The notes beneath the pieces are model-generated. The model was not told where the DNA came from. It was given only the letters and a program-made list of their open reading frames with translations, and searched no databases. This document shows positions 62,541 to 64,000 of a stretch of 64,000 nucleotides of DNA, piece after piece (positions within the stretch are counted from its first letter, which is position 1; each line of letters starts with the position of its first letter). Location of the stretch: NCBI RefSeq assembly GCF_901933205.1, contig NC_044578.1:12176501-12240500 (forward strand), in the 5' to 3' direction. A program made the translations under genes and the position numbers. The DNA is from Camarhynchus parvulus. Lineage: Eukaryota; Chordata; Aves; Passeriformes; Thraupidae.

Positions 62541-64000
62541 CTAGGGCTCCTTGCACATACTCGCTGGGTGATTCCAACATCCTCAGTGCAGACATAACAT
62601 CTGGCTCCTTGCGAGGGGATGTTGCCAAACATATTTTCAAGACTAAATCAAGAGTGGGTTATAGCAATGCCCCTGGCTCTGAGGCATGTGCACTCACACA
62701 CACGTTTGTACGTGCACGCAGAGTTTATTTAAAAGTTTTATTGTTAGCTTTGTAATTAGGCCCCCGAAGATCCCCTGTGTATGTATCAAATTAAGCTCCA
62801 GTAACCAGGGGTTTTCCTAGCAATATATACTACAGTTGAATTCCTGTAATTCTAGTATTAAAATCTTTTACCATAACAATCTGTATTTAAATAAATAGCC
62901 TGTTACATTGCTCGTGCTCACTGAGTGCTATTGCTACCTCTTTCCAAGAGAGAGCAGTAGTGAATTGTACTATCATTACACTGGATAGCTTTACTCAAAC
63001 ACACTCAATTTACATTTTCGACTCTGTAACCTTTCAACCTATTGACCATGAAAAATGCTCCAACATAACGTGACACATATAAATGTTTAAAGTCCAAAGG
63101 GTAATTATCTATATTCATAGCTAAAACTGTGCCTTGATTTCACAATAGAAACCATATGTTCACTCAAAACACTTTCAATAGGCTAAATAGCACCCAGATT
63201 AACCCTGAGTTAGTTTACTGGTTAAAATAATAGCAGCATCTTCTTCTAATTCAGTAGTTCATTTATCGTTTTTGATCAAGGCTCTGAATGTGAACTTTCA
63301 ACATTTGAAAGCTTAACTTGAAAAGTAAACTGCATGGTGGAAAGTCACTGATTCTTAAATTTTATCTTTAACACTACTTAATGTGCCTGATAACAGTTCA
63401 AAATATGCTATTTAGCTGCAAGGAGAATGCTGTGTTGCCTCACATTTAATAGACTAATTTTCTCTCCCAGAAGAAAAGGGCAATGACTTTCTGACTTTTA
63501 TTTTTTTATTATCCACAGAATAGTGCTTAACAGAATGCCATTTAGAACAAATCCAGACTATTTTCTGTTATGAAAAATGCCTTTTGTCCAAATAACTTCC
63601 AGGAAGTATGAAAACCCTAGAGCACAAGCACTGTAACACACTTGCAAGGCCTCTGTAGTAACAGTAAGAAAAGTCTAGCAATAAAAGTTATACTAAATGG
63701 CACCTCATCCAGGTTTTGAAATAAGCAAACTATTAAGATACGTATTTCCTTATCTTTTTTCTCGTGAGATAGAAAAAGATTATTTTGAGCCTTGGAAATC
63801 ACTGCAGCAGAAAATTACAAACAGAAAACAAAATTGTATATTACAGGAGTAATGACAAGTCAAAGGAAAGAGACATACTTAAAAAAAATAGCAAACAGGC
63901 AAATGACTTTTCAGTGAGTGCTGACTCTCTGCACATTAAACTGGTTAAAAGCTCCTTCTCTCACTGTATGTCATGTCATTGTCCCTGTCAGGCAGCAGAG

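Larger units (their letters stand above)
58133..64000. other. Stretch with no recognised gene
   Basis: Past the LTR I find no exon or repeat family I can support. A GC-richer patch at about 62.15-62.6 kb holds several overlapping open frames on both strands, as expected for GC-rich sequence with few stops, plus G-tracts and a hairpin. The rest is AT-rich. Confidence 0.55.

Noticed and set aside
1..64000. Search for tRNA, snRNA, rRNA, CRISPR, or bacterial or phage operons
   Set aside because: No cloverleaf with A and B box text, no U6-like or rRNA text, no regularly spaced direct repeats, and no dense long ORFs were seen; the window is vertebrate non-coding-type DNA.

Overview
The window looks like one stretch of a bird genome: vertebrate, AT-rich, CpG-poor, with no compact or operon-like gene arrangement. 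The bird assignment rests on repeats. Two CR1 LINE 3' ends lie on the + strand; one ends in two copies of the avian CR1 ATTCTATGA-type octamer and the other in a single ATTCTGTGAT-like copy. A solo LTR on the - strand belongs to the common neoavian family that starts TGTGCTGG and ends near CCATGAC. There is no rRNA, tRNA, CRISPR or bacterial-type gene that I can see, and I found no new defence or mobile system.

Layout. 1-15670: no gene recognised; AT-rich sequence with A/T tracts, a 17-bp tandem duplication and a palindrome near 4.8 kb, and a GC-richer island at 13.4-13.7 kb. 15671-16085: old CR1. 16086-36065: mostly featureless, with a few isolated open stretches that could be exons but lack full splice support. 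36066-47600: the most interesting part, a chain of four + strand open blocks (36066-36382, 38458-38654, 45262-45486, 47448-47544). Their splice sites are compatible in phase, one donor is a perfect GTAAGT, and the last block ends in TAG with AATAAA 46 bases later. I read this as the 3' end of an unidentified multi-exon gene with a serine/glutamine/proline-rich tail. 47773-48270: second CR1, just past the inferred poly(A) site. 48271-57539: no confident gene; an (AT)n microsatellite and some open frames of doubtful status. 57540-58132: solo LTR. 58133-64000: non-coding, ending in a GC-richer patch with a run of G tracts and a perfect 9-bp hairpin near 62.5 kb.

Limits. Exons were called by eye from open frame, splice consensus and phase. 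I could not name the gene, and short open frames are common by chance in 64 kb. Most open frames in the window look accidental and were left out.
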